Notes under the pieces: generated by a model | Seen by the model: the letters and a program-made list of their open reading frames with translations, nothing else | Database searches by the model: none | What the model was told of the DNA's origin: nothing | Assembly: GCA_013203015.1 (NCBI GenBank) | Contig: JABMPO010000330.1 | Location: 1-7,130, forward strand | DNA: 7,130 nucleotides | Source: Fidelibacterota bacterium | GTDB lineage: Bacteria > Fidelibacterota > Marinisomatia > Marinisomatales > TCS56 | Reading direction: 5' to 3' | In this document: positions 5,581-7,130 of the stretch, piece after piece | How the letters are laid out: every line of letters begins with the position of its first letter | How positions within the stretch are numbered: position 1 is the first letter of the stretch | Translations under genes and position numbers: made by a program

Positions 5581-7130
5581 ATTTGTTGATATCGGGCAGA
5601 TTCTGAAAAAGGTCAAGAATATCCGGATTTGCCAGCGCTTCCCGATTGGTAACATCTTCACCGGCGATAATATTTTTAACAGCAATTTCGACTTTTTTCC
5701 CGTTTATAGTATAAGGTATATCCGCCACCGCGAATATCTTGGCCGGCACATGCCGTGGAGAGCAACCGGCTTTTATGACTTGCCTGATCCGGTTAATTAA
5801 TTGGTCGTCGAGAATCAGTCCATCTTCTAATTTTAAAAATAGCAGGATGCGTTCATCATTTTGCCATTTTTGCCCCACCACCAGACTGTCAATTATACCA
5901 GAGATTTTTTCCACCACCCGGTAGATTTCCGCCGTGCCGATTCGCACACCTCCAGGGTTGAGGGTCGCATCGCTGCGGCCCAGCATGGTAATACCTCCAT
6001 GCTCACTGATAATAATGAAATCGCCATGGTGCCAGATACCGGGATATTTTTCAAAATAGGCCTGCTGGTATTTAGAATCATCGGGATCATTCCAGAAACT
6101 GATCGGCATTGAAGGGAATGGCTTGCGACAAACCAACTCGCCGCGCTGATTAATGACCGGCTCACCTTGGTCGTTATATGCTTCGACAGCCATACCCAAT
6201 CCCCGGCACTGAATTTCACCACGATGTACCGGCAGAGTCGGATTCCCCAGCATGAAGCATGATATAATGTCGGTTCCACCGGCAATCGAACTCAGCATTA
6301 CATCGGGCTTGATATTCTGGTAGACATAATCAAAACTTTCATTTGCCAATGGTGATCCGGTCGAGAGAATGGCGCGTAGTTTCTCCAGCTTGAATTTATT
6401 CTTTGGTACAATACCGGCGGATTCGCAACTGGCCAGGTATTTTGCGCTGGTACCAAAGACGGTGATTTCCAAATTCTCAGCCATTTGCCAAAGTGCATTG
6501 GCATCCGGATAGAAAGGTGAACCTTCAAATAATACTATCGTTGCTCCCACTGACAAGGAGGACACTAACCAGTTCCACATCATCCAGCCACAGGTAGTGA
6601 AATAGAAAATTGTATCCTCACGAGTTAGATCGGTGTGTAAGCGCAATTCTTTTGTGTGTTGCAGCAATGTTCCGCCGGCACCATGGACAATTGATTTTGG
6701 TAAACCGGTCGTGCCGGACGAATACATTATGTATAATGGATGATCGAACGGCAATTGTTCGAATTCAATTTTCTTGGATTGTTTCCCGGCAATAAATGTG
6801 AAATAGTTAATGCCATTGGGAATATCTGATATGTCGGGACTGTGGGTGATGTAGGGGGTGATCACAACTTTTTCCAGTGAGGGCAATTTTTTTGCGATCT
6901 TGCGGATTTTATCAGTGTAATTAAATTGCTTACCATTATAATAATAACCATCGACAGCAAACATTATTTTGGGCTCAATTTGTCGGAAACGATCCAGCAC
7001 GCCAGTAATCCCGAAATCCGGTGAGCAGGAACTCCAGATTGCTCCAATTGCCGTACAGGCTAACATGGCAAATACCGCTATTGGCATATTTGGTACGAAA
7101 CCCACAACCCGGTCGCCGGGTTGGACACCG
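5579..7130 (-). CDS. Acetoacetyl-CoA synthetase (acetoacetate-CoA ligase), 5' end outside window
   Basis: The minus strand is open from the right edge to TAA at 5581-5579, with 516 visible residues beginning GVQPGDRVVGFVPN. An internal GTG at 7105 is not the start, because the family sequence continues upstream of it; about 130 residues are probably missing, given a usual length near 650. It is an ANL-superfamily adenylating enzyme that activates acetoacetate with ATP and CoA, in ketone-body or polyhydroxybutyrate-linked metabolism. The A3 loop YSSGTTGLPK lies at bases 6695-6724. GGTDIISCF, GEIQCRGLGMAVEAY and YPGIWHHGDF follow in order. PYTINGKKVEIAVK, near the C-terminus, has the catalytic Lys of the NGK motif at 5698-5696. 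The ISCF and GMAVEAY segments and the NGKKVEIAVK ending distinguish acetoacetyl- from acetyl-CoA synthetase. It converges on the GAPDH unit and shows no operon partner in the window. Confidence 0.93.
   Translation of the reverse strand, partial: GVQPGDRVVGFVPNMPIAVFAMLACTAIGAIWSSCSPDFGITGVLDRFRQIEPKIMFAVDGYYYNGKQFNYTDKIRKIAKKLPSLEKVVITPYITHSPDISDIPNGINYFTFIAGKQSKKIEFEQLPFDHPLYIMYSSGTTGLPKSIVHGAGGTLLQHTKELRLHTDLTREDTIFYFTTCGWMMWNWLVSSLSVGATIVLFEGSPFYPDANALWQMAENLEITVFGTSAKYLASCESAGIVPKNKFKLEKLRAILSTGSPLANESFDYVYQNIKPDVMLSSIAGGTDIISCFMLGNPTLPVHRGEIQCRGLGMAVEAYNDQGEPVINQRGELVCRKPFPSMPISFWNDPDDSKYQQAYFEKYPGIWHHGDFIIISEHGGITMLGRSDATLNPGGVRIGTAEIYRVVEKISGIIDSLVVGQKWQNDERILLFLKLEDGLILDDQLINRIRQVIKAGCSPRHVPAKIFAVADIPYTINGKKVEIAVKNIIAGEDVTNREALANPDILDLFQNLPDINK

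Noticed and set aside
5893..6285. 130-codon open frame on the minus strand inside the synthetase gene
   Set aside because: It is an alternative frame of the same strand, lying wholly within a conserved part of acetoacetyl-CoA synthetase, with no domain of its own.
7103..7105. GTG at 7105 as the start of the acetoacetyl-CoA synthetase
   Set aside because: The frame continues upstream to the window edge with family-typical sequence (GVQPGDRV), so the GTG is an internal Val codon and the true start is outside.

Overview
The window carries five protein-coding genes of a Gram-negative-type bacterium of moderate-to-low GC content. No RNA gene, insertion sequence, CRISPR array or phage gene is visible. 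The secreted glycosidase-like protein, the bacterial HtpG, the type I GAPDHs and the acetoacetyl-CoA synthetase would suit a heterotrophic member of the Bacteroidota/Calditrichota/Marinimicrobia (FCB) breadth. That placement is an impression from gene content and composition; no marker gene here fixes the taxon.

Layout. (1) 1-1077, minus strand: a signal-peptide-bearing protein of the glycosyl-hydrolase-like family 10 (GHL10, formerly DUF187), whose 3' end lies beyond the left edge. (2) 1078-1363: a divergent intergenic region with three palindromes, one a perfect 16-bp palindrome that contains TATAAT on both strands. (3) 1364-3223, plus strand: htpG, the bacterial Hsp90 chaperone, complete. 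(4) 3224-3486: an intergenic region holding a 30-bp hairpin with perfect 13-bp arms, which looks like a dispersed palindromic repeat, and a 15-bp inverted repeat just upstream of the next gene. (5) 3487-4506 and 4503-5504, plus strand: two type I glyceraldehyde-3-phosphate dehydrogenase (GAPDH) genes overlapping by 4 bases (ATGA). (6) 5505-5578: a convergent intergenic region with two hairpins, the second a rho-independent terminator. (7) 5579-7130, minus strand: acetoacetyl-CoA synthetase, with its N-terminus beyond the right edge.

The main point of interest is the GAPDH pair. The downstream gene is a canonical, apparently active enzyme (SNASCTTN with Cys150, His177 and Arg231). The upstream gene keeps the full length, the NAD-binding fold and the catalytic His, but has Ser (residue 154) in place of the nucleophilic Cys. 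It also has Asn235 in place of the substrate-phosphate Arg and Trp213 in place of the conserved Gly of the TGAA phosphate loop. It should not be able to form the thioacyl intermediate. Its intact frame, overlapping translation-coupled arrangement and changes in a segment thought to lie at a subunit interface suggest a maintained pseudoenzyme. It may be a structural or regulatory partner of the active GAPDH, possibly in a heterotetramer.

The remaining genes (chaperone, secreted glycosidase-like protein, acetoacetate activation) show no evident functional link to the pair, and the intergenic gaps and orientations indicate separate transcription units.
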